Of a stretch of DNA of 64,000 bases, positions 54,379-63,798 are shown in pieces. The notes beneath the pieces were generated by a model. That model was not told the origin of the DNA. It did no database searches and was given only the letters and a program-made list of their open reading frames with translations. This stretch comes from Propionispora vibrioides. Its GTDB lineage: Bacteria; Bacillota; Negativicutes; Propionisporales; Propionisporaceae. Position 1 is the first letter of the stretch; each line of letters starts with the position of its first letter. The translations under genes were made by a program, and so were the position numbers. The stretch covers positions 52,625 to 116,624 of the forward strand of contig NZ_FODY01000012.1 of NCBI RefSeq assembly GCF_900110485.1. Reading direction: 5' to 3'.

Positions 54379-54687
54379 ATTTTCACAACCTTACAATGAA
54401 GCTTATTGAAGCTTTATTCAAGCTCTTTGAACCTATCAGGGATGGTTTATTTGATACTCCTGCGATTTATTTTTAATACACCGTTAAATCTAGATTCAAA
54501 AATATCGTCGCTCAGATTTTCTGCAATGTCAAGATTATATTGAATTTATAACAATACATGCCGATTCTATAATTAAATTTTAATAAAAATTAGGTATTAT
54601 CCAATTATAAAAAAGAATAAATAAAATTCAAAGAATAGTAACCAATATAATCTTAAAAATAACAAATTCTATTGTAAAGGTGATCTT
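54379..54687. other. Intergenic region containing the right direct repeat
   Basis: The right copy of the direct repeat lies at 54457-54535. An AT-rich stretch follows, which should hold the promoter of the next gene. Confidence 0.35.
54457..54535. repeat. Direct repeat, right copy, flanking the methyltransferase
   Basis: CTCCTGCGATTTATTTTTAA, TACACCGTTAAATC, GATTCAAAAATATCGTCGCTCAGATTTT align with 53591-53672. The two copies enclose the methyltransferase gene. Confidence 0.7.
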
Positions 54688-54957
54688 GTGCTGACAATTG
54701 AGGAATATATTGCCCAACGAAAGAAAGAAGACAGACTAAATGAACTTAATATGGATGAAAGAAATGAGAATACAAAAATATGCGTAAATTATGTATTTGA
54801 TTATTTTCATACCTATCTGACTGTTGGTGAGTTAGATGAGCCGAAACTTGAACTGCAGAACTTAGACGCAGAAAAACTAAAAAAATATCGCAGCCAACTG
54901 CCGGAGTATGACAGCAGTATCGTCGAGTGGCTAGTTCGAAAAATCAAACACAAATGA
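54688..54957 (+). CDS. Small conserved hypothetical protein
   Basis: An 89-residue soluble, charged, mainly helical protein (LTIEEYIAQRKKEDRLNEL at the start, then CVNYVFDYFHTYL, ending SSIVEWLVRKIKHK). A GTG start has AAAGGTGA upstream. I recall similar small proteins in Clostridia, sometimes near phage or defence genes, but the function is unknown. It may be a shortened form of a longer family, since it ends soon after the EWLV block. Confidence 0.65.
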   Translation: MLTIEEYIAQRKKEDRLNELNMDERNENTKICVNYVFDYFHTYLTVGELDEPKLELQNLDAEKLKKYRSQLPEYDSSIVEWLVRKIKHK

Positions 54958-55227
54958 TTTTTAATTTTATGTTCGCTTTTGTCATTAATAGCTTGAAGTA
55001 ATTCCAGGGGAACCCATTGATTTAATGAACCTATCGCTCTGACGAGATTTTTTCGCTGGATAAGAAAGTAAGATCTCAGGAATAGTCAGGCTATTTCAAG
55101 CTTCTGCCGGCGCAACCCCGCAAAAAAGCTCCGTCAGGCTGCACAGTGTGAATAAATCAGTAGTTCCCCAGCAAACTATGACACAGTTGGCGGACAAATG
55201 GACTCTAAAACTCAAACCGTTCAACTC

Positions 55228-55872
55228 CTACCACAGCGCATGCGCCGCGATAAGCAGCAAGATGATTCCACTTAGAATAGTTCCAAACTGCCCCAAAGTG
55301 AATGAACCGATTCGAAAATCCACGACTTTGTGCCCCAAATAAACACCGGCCCAAACCGCGATAAAACTGCCGACGGCAGATACCAGTGAAATGGCTAAGG
55401 GCGATAGACCGATAAGCCCGGCACTCAGGCCGTTGGTAAGTGCATTAGCGGATAATACTATTCCTAACAGAATAGCTTCACCGAAGCCGATTTCCTGCGA
55501 ATGATCCATATCTGCCATTTCCGGATTTTCTAATATGGCCGCAAACTTACCCTGCTGTGGTTTCATAAGCTTTGCGTTTGCAGACAATTCTTTACTATGT
55601 TTTGTGCGAGGCAGGGCTAATAAAATGATCCGAACCCCCACAGCAAACAAAATGAAGGCAGCAATCAAATCCGGGAGAACACCAGGGATCACAGCAGATA
55701 ACCAATTTCCAAATAGGATCCCCCCTTCACTAAAGAGGAAGCAGATCGTAGCAATCACCAGGTTAGAAAGCCAGTTAATGCGGATATCGCGAATTCCATA
55801 AGACATTCCCACCCCTAAATTGTCTATACTGGAAGAGATCGCAAAGCCTACTATCAGGAACCACTCCATCAT
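55228..55872 (-). CDS. ytaF: Sporulation membrane protein YtaF-like (MntP/cation exporter fold)
   Basis: The start at 55872 with AAAGGG upstream gives 214 residues, the normal length for YtaF. The N terminus WFLIVGFAISSSIDNLGVGMSYGIRDIRINW and the second repeat EAILLGIVLSANALTNGLSAGLIG show the twofold repeat with Asp and Asn in the helices, characteristic of the MntP/YtaF group. It has six membrane helices and a central charged loop (100-140). YtaF is linked to sporulation, supporting an endospore-former. Confidence 0.9.
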   Translation of the reverse strand: MMEWFLIVGFAISSSIDNLGVGMSYGIRDIRINWLSNLVIATICFLFSEGGILFGNWLSAVIPGVLPDLIAAFILFAVGVRIILLALPRTKHSKELSANAKLMKPQQGKFAAILENPEMADMDHSQEIGFGEAILLGIVLSANALTNGLSAGLIGLSPLAISLVSAVGSFIAVWAGVYLGHKVVDFRIGSFTLGQFGTILSGIILLLIAAHALW

Positions 55873-56079
55873 AGTTACGCGCCCTTTCTGAATTGAAAGT
55901 ATGTACCAATATGAGAAGTCATAGAGATTTTTCTCATTCTTATTGGCCCAACTCATAATATTCTACAGGGACGTTCCGGGTGCATCATCCATTTATCGGC
56001 GGGGCCACTGAGTGGCCTTCTCCTTTGCCTTGATTTCAAATTGATTCGACGGGTTCGATTCTTTGACACTATTCATTTG

Positions 56080-56127
56080 TTCAAAAAAGAGGCTGAGTCA
56101 GTTTTCTGACTCAGCCTCTTTTTTGAA
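56080..56127. terminator. Perfect hairpin with A and T runs
   Basis: The arms AAAAAAGAGGCTGAGTCAG and complement surround TTTT. It is bidirectional in form. It lies between the divergent-looking ends of ytaF upstream DNA and the DUF4127 gene. Confidence 0.85.
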
Positions 56128-56212
56128 TGAGGACTATCTGAGGTTTCGGACTTGTGCGGCAAGTTTTAGTGTGTTTTTGAAGCACAACCTGTTCTCTTGT
56201 CCCCATAACTAG

Positions 56213-56252
56213 TTCAAACGCCTGCCGGTCATGAGGCCGTCAGGCGTTTGAA
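56213..56252 (-). terminator. Hairpin CAAACGCCTGCCGG, copy 2 of a dispersed family; ends the DUF4127 gene
   Basis: The stem CAAACGCCTG-CGG pairs with CCG-CAGGCGTTTG. It lies 17 bp after the DUF4127 stop codon. It is similar to the hairpin at 53508-53543. Confidence 0.7.
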
Positions 56253-56268
56253 CTAATGGAAATCGTTT

Positions 56269-57828
56269 TTATTCGGGAGCAATCATCACGTTCAGCTCAA
56301 ACATCCGGTTCCAGGGAAACTCTACAGTAACCCGTTCTGGCGACAGCCATAAGTGCTGCCGGGCAAATTGCCGCTCCTGTTCCAGTGCTTGTTCCGTCAG
56401 CAGCGGTTTTAATTCATTAAGATAGACCAGGCTGCCTTTATTGGGATATACGATCTTTTCCTGCAATTCCTGCCGGATATTGGCCTGGTAAGCCCAGTCA
56501 TCCAGATAACGGATAGCCAGCAGCCGCTTCCGGTCTTTATCGTCAGCCGCACCGGCCAACATTCCCTGTCCAATGGTATAGCCCATCGTATTGCCTGCCG
56601 TGTTCCAGCCGGAATAGGAATTTAGCTTGTCCAGCAGGTTGCGGCGGGACAATTCGGTCATAAAGGCATTATCGGAGCCGTTGGCAAAAGAAATATCGGC
56701 GACAGAAACCTTTTGGCCCGCTTCAACCTGAGCCTGAATACCATCGACAAAACGCCGTAATTCCGGGGTCAGTTTGGTTGTGTTTTTAGCTGACCCGGCC
56801 TCAGGTGTTTTGCCTGTAGGCGGCGTATTTACATTGACGACAAAATCCGGTTTTAACGGATTATTCAGCACAATACCGCCGGCGGCCACGATATGGGCGG
56901 TAAGCGATTGACCTACCTTTTGATCTTCATAGCTCGGCACACTGTCTTTGCCCGCGCCGGGAGCATACTGCACTTTTACGATAGGAATGCGAGACATCAT
57001 ATCATTGTAGGCTCTGGCCAGCATCACCATCCCCAGTTGGTCGGCGCCCGGAAAGGACTGAAACTTCGATTGCGGTATATCAGCCGCCAGAGCGCTAAGT
57101 TCCCGTCCTTCCTTATGGCTTTGGGAATAAGGAGCGGTATCGTCCCGTCCTAATAAAAAGTAATCCAGCGCGCCCTGCCGGTCCAGTTCGATCAAGCCGG
57201 AGTTGATGGCAAAATTTTTCTGCCGGCGCTGCATCCAGTCGCTTAGTGCTTCCGGCGGGATAATAGCCAGATTATTTTTAAGCAGTTCCTGTTCTTTTTT
57301 GTTCAGGCCTTCCAGTTCCTCTTTATCGCGCAGCGCGGTAAGCTGGAAGATATTCCAGCCATACTGCTCATAATAGGCCGGTTCTACGCCGCCGGCCGTC
57401 CCCTGCGGAGTACGGAGAACCGTCGAATATACGTATACCTTAACGAAAGGATGTGCTTTACGCAGTTCATTAAACCGGGCCAAACGCTCCGTGAGCACAG
57501 TTTCACTAAAATCATGGGTGCGCGAATCGACCAGACCGCCGTAAATTAACGAATCGCCTGATAATACCAGAGCATTCGCCTGGCCGGCATGCTCGTCGAC
57601 CCATTCCCACAGCTTATCGGGATCTCCCTTCTTATCCCGGCTGGCAATCAATTCAGCCGGTGGTGTCAAAACTGTTAACTTGGCTGCTTCCGCCGTATCC
57701 ACCACATTATCTAGACTTACCGGACGATCATCCTGAGGGACATATAAAATAGTAGCAGCCTGAGCTACAGACAACTGCAGCACCAAAACAATCAGAAACA
57801 AAAAGGTTGTAAAATTTCTCGTTCTCAT
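56269..57828 (-). CDS. DUF4127 family secreted protein
   Basis: This 519-residue protein has a signal peptide (NFTTFLFLIVLVLQLSVAQAA, within about residues 3-25) and the DUF4127 hallmarks ILYVPQDDRPVSLD at the mature N terminus, VLSGDSLIYGGLVDSRTH and DYFLLGRDDTAPYSQSHKEGREL. GGAGG lies five bases before the ATG at 57828; the longer frame from 57840 overlaps it. DUF4127 proteins are secreted or lipid-anchored in Firmicutes and their activity is unknown; the Asp/His-rich motifs hint at a hydrolase. Confidence 0.88.
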   Translation of the reverse strand: MRTRNFTTFLFLIVLVLQLSVAQAATILYVPQDDRPVSLDNVVDTAEAAKLTVLTPPAELIASRDKKGDPDKLWEWVDEHAGQANALVLSGDSLIYGGLVDSRTHDFSETVLTERLARFNELRKAHPFVKVYVYSTVLRTPQGTAGGVEPAYYEQYGWNIFQLTALRDKEELEGLNKKEQELLKNNLAIIPPEALSDWMQRRQKNFAINSGLIELDRQGALDYFLLGRDDTAPYSQSHKEGRELSALAADIPQSKFQSFPGADQLGMVMLARAYNDMMSRIPIVKVQYAPGAGKDSVPSYEDQKVGQSLTAHIVAAGGIVLNNPLKPDFVVNVNTPPTGKTPEAGSAKNTTKLTPELRRFVDGIQAQVEAGQKVSVADISFANGSDNAFMTELSRRNLLDKLNSYSGWNTAGNTMGYTIGQGMLAGAADDKDRKRLLAIRYLDDWAYQANIRQELQEKIVYPNKGSLVYLNELKPLLTEQALEQERQFARQHLWLSPERVTVEFPWNRMFELNVMIAPE

Positions 57829-58320
57829 TAATTCCTCCATTTAGTAATGCAATATAAGGATTGATTCTATAGCGAAACAATGCTTTATGTATTTCGCCAA
57901 CTCCGGACATATGTCCTGCCCGTTGACAGGTATTACACATATTACCAAGCAAAAGCTTGTCCCGATATTTAATCACCTTAACACTGGACTAGTATGTCAT
58001 CTAAAACTCCCAGGACGGTTTTCCTGATTTAAATATCGTCATTTTACGCATCTTTAGAACTTCAAACTTCTTTAACATATCACATTTTTAGATTCAAAAG
58101 TACCGTCCCCAGAGATTCCCCAAACTTCTTTTAACATATCATATTTTCAGATTCAGAAGTACCGTCCCTAGAGATTCCTCGTTTGCGAAGCATTCCCTGA
58201 GGTCAGCGGATTTTTAGGTCCGTTGACCTCGTCGTTTTAATTTCATAATTGTGACAGCGAACCTGCCCCTTGTCCCCGCGGTAAGTCGCTTCTGTTATGA
58301 TTTTACTATATAAAAACTAT
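57829..58320. other. Intergenic region with tandem GTACCGTCCC-type repeats
   Basis: It contains the tandem repeat at 58063-58179 and a hairpin at 58199-58230 (GAGGTCAGCGGA/TCCGTTGACCTC). CTTGTCCCCGCGG at about 58268 resembles a further degenerate copy. No gene is supported. Confidence 0.4.
58063..58179. repeat. 58-bp tandem repeat with GTACCGTCCC core
   Basis: Copies start at 58063 and 58121 (AACTTCTT-TAACATATCA-ATTTT-AGATTCA-AAGTACCGTCCC-AGAGATTCC). The core matches the elements at 53591-53672 and 54457-54535. Such cores look like REP-type elements known in many Firmicutes. Confidence 0.75.
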
Positions 58321-59289
58321 CTACCAATTTAATAAAAATCGATTGGGAAATAGATTGGCAATAGCCAACGCAGCCAATCCATCTGTTAGGTTTATCTCAG
58401 TTTCGGAAGAAAAGCGTAGTTCCGGTATGCTATGCTCGGGAAAATTCGCACAGACAAATTCTTTTATGGCATCTTCATCTATTTTTTTATTTGTCTGAGG
58501 ACTTAAAACAAGATATCGAGGATTAATAACTGAAATAATCGCTGAAATATAATTTTGTATTTGTAAGGTTTCATTTTCCTGCCTGGGCCAAATTGCATAT
58601 ACCTCACCTGCAAACCCGGAGAATCCGTTTACAATTTTCGAATCAACAATGACTCCTGCGCCAGGGCCGGTTTCAGTACAGCAAAGATAGACCATACTAT
58701 TGTTTTTTAAAGAAATTTCGATGTGTTTTGTATAGTATCCTAATGCCATAACATTAGCATCATTAAAAGTAAAAACCGGTAACTCACATTTTTGAGACAG
58801 GATCTGAGCTATATCTGTCCCTACAAGATAATTAGGCTGGGAAACATACATGATTTTCCCCTCCTGTACATTTCCCGGCACACTCATGGCAATGCTCCGC
58901 AGAGCCGGATATCTCGACTTTACATCAAGGATGGCTTTATTTAGACAATCAATATGCTTCTCTCCTGCCACCTCAAATGTTTGTTCTTCTTTTACTTTCT
59001 TAAAGAGGTTGATAACCTGAATTTTTATAGTTTTCATTGTCAGGCAAATAATCATTGCATAGGAAGAATCTTCATTTAGACGATATCGATTTATTAACCA
59101 GCCTCCACGAGATATGTCTTGTCCGGCCTGAACCACTTCACCGTTCTTCTGCATTTCGTCGATAATCTTACCAACCAGGGAAAGATTCATCTCCAATCCG
59201 TCGGCAACGTCTTTTTGGGTACAAGACAGAAAATTAAGTAAGAACTTTTTAATCCGGTTTTTATTACGTTCGTGCAAGTCTTCGCTCAT
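58321..59289 (-). CDS. ROK-family transcriptional regulator
   Basis: The start at 59289 with GAAGGGGA upstream gives 322 residues. The N-terminal winged helix (KFLLNFLSCTQKDVADGLEMNLSLVGKIIDEMQKNGEV) is followed by a degenerate ROK domain with SVPGNVQEGK, FNDANVMALGYY and GPGAGVIVDSKIVNG-FSGFAGEV. The ROK zinc-binding Cys motif is not obvious, so it may be a divergent, catalytically inert sugar sensor. It is divergent from the AraC gene at 59410, and the 120-bp gap holds both promoters. Confidence 0.82.
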   Translation of the reverse strand: MSEDLHERNKNRIKKFLLNFLSCTQKDVADGLEMNLSLVGKIIDEMQKNGEVVQAGQDISRGGWLINRYRLNEDSSYAMIICLTMKTIKIQVINLFKKVKEEQTFEVAGEKHIDCLNKAILDVKSRYPALRSIAMSVPGNVQEGKIMYVSQPNYLVGTDIAQILSQKCELPVFTFNDANVMALGYYTKHIEISLKNNSMVYLCCTETGPGAGVIVDSKIVNGFSGFAGEVYAIWPRQENETLQIQNYISAIISVINPRYLVLSPQTNKKIDEDAIKEFVCANFPEHSIPELRFSSETEINLTDGLAALAIANLFPNRFLLNW

Positions 59290-59409
59290 AACAATCCCCT
59301 TCAGAAAAATGTTTTCAATTTGTATTAGCATAAGTATAATAGCATTAAAGCCTGCTATCCATAAGAATATTCTCTATAGTAATAACAATATTGCCAAATG
59401 GAGGTTTTT

Positions 59410-60306
59410 ATGAAAAAGAAGCTAAAAATAGGAGAGAATCTTTTCGAGGAAACACCCCATGGCAATTACGGTTTTCCCTTAGAAACAAGCTACGATTCCC
59501 TGTCCATGTTTGAGCATGGTTTTTTGGACTGTCACTGGCATCCGGAATTTGAGTTCTCTGTCATCTTGGACGGGATGATGGAATACCAAGTAAACGATAC
59601 CGTATATACCGCAAAAAAGGGTTGCGGTATATTTGCCAACTCCAACAGCCTTCATACGGCAAGAGCCTATAAAGGACAGGACTGTTCTTATTTCGCAGTG
59701 ATATTTCATCCGGTCCTGATTTTTGGTCATGAAACTAGTGCCATCAAAAATATATATGTGGATCCAATAGCCCAATCACCACAGTTTTCTTCTCTGTATT
59801 TAAATCCGGAAAACGACAGACAAAAACAGATTATCAACTTTTTGTGGGATATTAGCAACCTTCATCAGGAACGACCCACTTGCTATGAACTACAAATCAA
59901 GAGCAAATTGTGTGAGCTTTGGGCTGCTTTGTATCAAGAAATTCAATTAATGCAGGGAAAAAGCCCGTCCAGCTCCAAGGGCGTTCCCCGTTTGAAAGAA
60001 GCACTAAACTATATTCACAGCAATTACCGAGAAAATCTTACACTAGAGGATATTGCTGCAGCATGTAATATCAGTAAAAGTGAAGTTTGCCGCTTCTTCA
60101 AAAGGATGATGCGGCAGACTTGTTTTGAATATCTTCTCCGCTATCGCATTCAGAAAAGTATTCCGTTATTATTGGGTAATGTACAAAATATCACGGAAAT
60201 TTCCGAAGCGGTTGGTTTCTCCAACTCCAGTTACTACGCAGAAATCTTCCGGCGCTATATGCTGTGTTCACCAACGGAGTATAGGAAAAAGTCGATGTAT
60301 CAGTAG
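59410..60306 (+). CDS. AraC-family transcriptional regulator with cupin sensor
   Basis: The ATG at 59410 has GGAGG five bases upstream, giving 298 residues. The N-terminal cupin-like domain (CHWHPEFEFSVILDGMMEYQVNDTVY, about 40-70) binds a small ligand. Two C-terminal helix-turn-helix motifs (LTLEDIAAACNISKSEVCRFFKR, ITEISEAVGFSNSSYYAEIFRR) bind DNA. It is divergent from a ROK-like regulator and no carbohydrate genes are adjacent, so its target may lie elsewhere. Confidence 0.88.
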   Translation: MKKKLKIGENLFEETPHGNYGFPLETSYDSLSMFEHGFLDCHWHPEFEFSVILDGMMEYQVNDTVYTAKKGCGIFANSNSLHTARAYKGQDCSYFAVIFHPVLIFGHETSAIKNIYVDPIAQSPQFSSLYLNPENDRQKQIINFLWDISNLHQERPTCYELQIKSKLCELWAALYQEIQLMQGKSPSSSKGVPRLKEALNYIHSNYRENLTLEDIAAACNISKSEVCRFFKRMMRQTCFEYLLRYRIQKSIPLLLGNVQNITEISEAVGFSNSSYYAEIFRRYMLCSPTEYRKKSMYQ

Positions 60307-60740
60307 CATTGGAGACTATTTCAAATAAAACAATGTTCCGGGAACAAAAGAACCGCTCTAATGGGTTCCGTGAATTAGCTCCCCAAAATGCAAGAAAAAG
60401 GGAATGGAAAAATATCCAGCGGAATTGAAAGAGCAAGCCGTACTAATGCGGCTAAAGGATGGATTAACAATCAGAAAGATAAATAAGCAACTTGGAACTA
60501 CGGATGAGCAACGCTTAAAAAAATCCTGCCGGTTTATCCCCCGCATCATAACATAATATATTCCACTAGCACTCTTTTCTCTCACGCATCTTACCATATT
60601 CTTCTCTTTGTTTTTTACTTTACTCTATTTTATCATTTCTTCCCATTAGGAAACAAAAAGTACGTTCCTTTTCTTTTGATCGTGCACAAAGCGATTACGA
60701 TAACAACTAGCCTTCATCAGTCCACTAATAGTAAGTAGTT
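60307..60740. other. Intergenic region with a transposase remnant
   Basis: It contains the transposase OrfA-like remnant at 60404-60556, then AT-rich sequence. A GTACGTTCC motif occurs at about 60660. No intact gene is present. Confidence 0.4.
60404..60556 (+). pseudogene. IS3-like transposase OrfA remnant
   Basis: A 50-codon frame encodes YPAELKEQAVLMRLKDGLTIRKINKQLGT, which resembles the N-terminal helix-turn-helix of IS3-family OrfA proteins. It then runs out of similarity and stops. There is no ribosome-binding site and no OrfB. It is a decayed mobile-element trace. Confidence 0.5.
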
Positions 60741-61283
60741 TCAATCCATGTACTCAAACGAATTGATGCTTTCGTTAATCAATCTTTGGTATTGTTTCAT
60801 TTCTGGAAGAAAACCTCCATAACAAATCTCATATCTGAAGGAATTATTAAAAACAACAAAAACAATGTCTACAGATTCGTGTAAGTGCAAAGAAGGTGGA
60901 TTGATTGTGGTGATCTTGATTGCTTTTTGGTTTTTGAAATTTTCAATAGAATAACATTTTAACTTGATATTAGGCGATGAACTGCGAGCATCATTGAACG
61001 TTTCTTCTACAACCTCTTTAACTTCTTCTTTAGAAAGCTCTTCCACCCTTTTCCTGTTAGATTTGCTTGATTGAATACTTACTGAGGCATTTGAATCCGG
61101 GGAAATAAACGCGACTACTATAGCATCCATTCTCGATTTATAATAACCTAACGGACTCCAGTCTTCAGGATATGTAATTTGGTATTTATCGTCTTTATTC
61201 TCAAAAAGTTTGCCTTCAATGGCAAAGGCTGTAGAAGTGGCAAATAAAAGCAATATTAACAAAAATAAAATCCTTTTCCGCAT
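60741..61283 (-). CDS. Secreted PsbP/DUF1795-like protein
   Basis: The start at 61283 with AAAGGAGG gives 180 residues; a 12-residue longer frame lacks an advantage. The signal peptide is LFLLILLLFATSTAFA (about 5-21). The mature domain starts with YQITYPEDWSPLGYY and ends RLINESINSFEYMD, a pattern of PsbP-like or DUF1795-like lipoprotein folds that bind nothing obvious. The function is unknown. It is a single gene next to an M48 peptidase on the same strand. Confidence 0.7.
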   Translation of the reverse strand: MRKRILFLLILLLFATSTAFAIEGKLFENKDDKYQITYPEDWSPLGYYKSRMDAIVVAFISPDSNASVSIQSSKSNRKRVEELSKEEVKEVVEETFNDARSSSPNIKLKCYSIENFKNQKAIKITTINPPSLHLHESVDIVFVVFNNSFRYEICYGGFLPEMKQYQRLINESINSFEYMD

Positions 61284-61451
61284 ATTGCCTCCTTTGGTGA
61301 GATTATTGCACATCTTCAAAATAGGATCTCAAAGGATTTGATTATATCATCATATAATTGGCGATTTTTAGCCTGCTTGTTATAATAATGGTAGTTTTTA
61401 CTCTAACTTAACCAAAATTACAATCTTAAATTATCTTTTACAAACATTAAC

Positions 61452-62912
61452 TCACTGATTCCCCAGTACCATTTCATATATCCCTGCTTGCTGGCACATT
61501 TCCCGCCAAGCTACAATTGTTATCTTCTTTTCAAATAAATCATTTATCGCTTTAAATGGTTCAAATTCATTATCTTGATTGGTTAGTTTAACTGCTTCCC
61601 CTGGCATTGCGCTAATGCACCACCCCTTATGAACCAATTTTACGCTAATTGCTGCTGCTATTATTTGTTTTGCATATAAATAACCGCTATTAACAGACAA
61701 TTGCCGATTTTCCACCAACTCAATCTTCCTTATAAACTCTCTTGGTGCTCCAGCAATATCGGGAATATCCGCTAAAGCAATTCCCTCTAAAATTGATTTA
61801 TATCTTTTTTCCATACCCTTCCACATTGGTAAATAGACTGATTCACCTATACTAGCCCAGTGAACTACTTGCAGATTCTTTCCGGCTTCTTCATTCAACG
61901 CCACAAAAAGCTCTTTTTCAACAAGAGGTATTTCATCCAACAGTGTGATTGCTGGAATTTCCTCTTCTAAAATCAGATTACTGCCCAGAGCTTGTAGTCG
62001 TTCCCGCAATGAAGGGTGAGTATCATAAGGTGAAGTTGAAGTTGCCGCCAACTCCTTTTCCACACTAGTCATCATGGCATTATGAATATTATCATTGCTC
62101 ATAAAGCATTTAAATCCCTCAGCATAAGGTGGAAGGTATCCTGCGTTTAAAGCTGGAAGAAATTCATTCTGCCAAAAAGGATTATAAGCTAAACTTGCCG
62201 CATGGATTTTTTGCAGTCCAGATGCTAATGCTTGGGCGCTCTCTACTCGAGCCGCCACCTCATCCGCTACGTATTCCTGATAACGAGATATTGCATGAGT
62301 AATACGAAGAAACAATTTTCCATATACTTGGAAAACAATGTGAAGAATCCCTTCCTCCAAGGATTGAATAGTTCTAGCAATGGAGGTCCTTGTTTTGTAT
62401 ATCCACGGAGTAAGCTTAGTATCGCCGCCATAGTAATGACCAAATTCATGAGCCAAAACAGCCCTGAACTCAGAAACCGAAAGTGTTTGAAGTAACGGCA
62501 TGCCGATTCCCATGATACGGCGACTCCCAATTCCCATAATCCCGCCTCTCTCTCCTACCCAAGCATTCACATTAGGGATAAGATACACTTCTTTAGGAGG
62601 TCGTTGGTTAACTGCTTGCGCGACCGATGCAATTTGTTCAAACAACTTAGGATGCTTCTCCTGAGTTAAACGCAACCCTGGTGGTAAAAAACGACCAAAG
62701 CGTGGAATGGCACTCCACAATATAGTTCCACCTATCGCGATACATGGCAAACCAACCTTAGCTAGTAATAAACCATTGTGCGCCCATGAAAAAATTAAAT
62801 AGGAAATATAAAATAATCCACCTGAAACGATTAATACAAAGGCATAAAAACTAACAATTAAGGCAATTGCCAGAATTGTTCTTTCAAAAAGCCTTGGTGG
62901 TCTTAAAACCAC
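61452..62912 (-). CDS. M48-family membrane metallopeptidase
   Basis: This 486-residue protein has two N-terminal membrane helices (about 13-42 and 50-68), the zinc motif HEFGH at 155-159 and the third ligand in EYVADEVAAR, as in M48 peptidases such as HtpX. About 200 C-terminal residues after the catalytic domain are unassigned. The start is GTG with AGAGGTGA upstream. A role in membrane-protein quality control is the family default. Confidence 0.88.
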   Translation of the reverse strand: MVLRPPRLFERTILAIALIVSFYAFVLIVSGGLFYISYLIFSWAHNGLLLAKVGLPCIAIGGTILWSAIPRFGRFLPPGLRLTQEKHPKLFEQIASVAQAVNQRPPKEVYLIPNVNAWVGERGGIMGIGSRRIMGIGMPLLQTLSVSEFRAVLAHEFGHYYGGDTKLTPWIYKTRTSIARTIQSLEEGILHIVFQVYGKLFLRITHAISRYQEYVADEVAARVESAQALASGLQKIHAASLAYNPFWQNEFLPALNAGYLPPYAEGFKCFMSNDNIHNAMMTSVEKELAATSTSPYDTHPSLRERLQALGSNLILEEEIPAITLLDEIPLVEKELFVALNEEAGKNLQVVHWASIGESVYLPMWKGMEKRYKSILEGIALADIPDIAGAPREFIRKIELVENRQLSVNSGYLYAKQIIAAAISVKLVHKGWCISAMPGEAVKLTNQDNEFEPFKAINDLFEKKITIVAWREMCQQAGIYEMVLGNQ

Positions 62913-63344
62913 TCAAATCACCTCTCTATTTAACTCCCTTATTTTGTTTTGATTTACATCAATGCATAAGCTCGTTCGCCTCCAAACCAATTTTTACATT
63001 TTTTCAAATAAAATTCCAAGAATCATATATTTTACACTTACTTCCTTTTTCCTCTTATCCAAATCAACTATTCGTTCGATATAATATTTTATATTTTTAC
63101 AAAATATCTCATTATCCCTCAATATTTATCTTTAACTTACAAAATCATTTACTAATTTGATCAAAAGACGATATGGTTTCCAAAGATTCTCGGAAACCAT
63201 ATCGCTTCTTTAAGGATTTTTAGAAACACTTTTATCTGAACTGAAGAGTAGCCGGATTTGTGGATCTATGTGCAATTGACGTCCGAACTGACAAAAAACA
63301 GGTCAGCCTATAAACAGCTGACCTAGAAAGTACGTAAACGACGA
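62913..63344. other. AT-rich intergenic region with a hairpin
   Basis: The start is very AT-rich and should contain the M48 promoter. The hairpin at 63170-63203 follows. No gene is evident. Confidence 0.35.
63170..63203. terminator. Hairpin GATATGGTTTCC/GGAAACCATATC
   Basis: Perfect 12-base arms enclose a 10-base loop and are followed by a T-rich run on the plus strand. No adjacent gene explains it, so it may belong to a lost gene. Confidence 0.5.
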
Positions 63345-63535
63345 CTATGGATATTCATTAACACGTTTTAGCTCTTCAATCCTTTTTTGAGCTTCTATTT
63401 GAAATCGTTCATAGCCTTCTTTTTTTCCCTCGGTATACTAAGATCTTTACCAAAGATGTACTTTATACCATCCAACCAAAAAACACCTTTTAGAACCCCA
63501 CGATAAAAAAACACAATAGGATACTAGTAGTACTA
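63345..63535 (-). pseudogene. Degenerate coding remnant, unknown family
   Basis: Two overlapping minus-strand frames look coding: one ends YERFQIEAQKRIEELKRVNEY and another contains KGVFWLDGIKYIFGKDLSIP. They join only through a frameshift near 63435. No start codon or ribosome-binding site is present. The family is not recognised. Confidence 0.25.
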
Positions 63536-63539
63536 GAGG

Positions 63540-63685
63540 ACGTTCCTTATTTGACAACTTTTTTGTTATTGCACCATGTAATATGCTTATTATTCTACAT
63601 TAACTTTCTTCTGCAGTTTAATTTATCCTACCTGTTACATTAAAATCATATTTAGTAATAATATATTACCAAAAAGGAACGTCAG
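63540..63685. repeat. Short inverted repeat GACGTTCCTT ... AAGGAACGTC upstream of the transposase
   Basis: Ten-base inverted repeats at about 63540-63549 and 63676-63685 bound an AT-rich segment of about 145 bp. This could be a MITE-like remnant or part of the insertion-sequence end. Confidence 0.4.
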
Positions 63686-63798
63686 ACTGTGCGAAAACAA
63701 TTAAAGATTAACCTCATAAAACTAGCCCTAAACCATGAGCATCAAGGCTACTATGATATAATAAAAATCATAGAAACATTCGGCTTTGAGGTGAATAT

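Larger units (their letters stand above)
55873..56268. other. Intergenic region with two hairpin terminators
   Basis: It contains the hairpins at 56080-56127 and 56213-56252 and no gene. A short GGGACGTTCC motif at about 55969 resembles motifs of the dispersed repeats. Confidence 0.4.

Noticed and set aside
58199..58230. The GAGGTCAGCGGA hairpin as a terminator.
   Set aside because: It has a T run only on the plus strand and no plus-strand gene precedes it; left as an unexplained hairpin.
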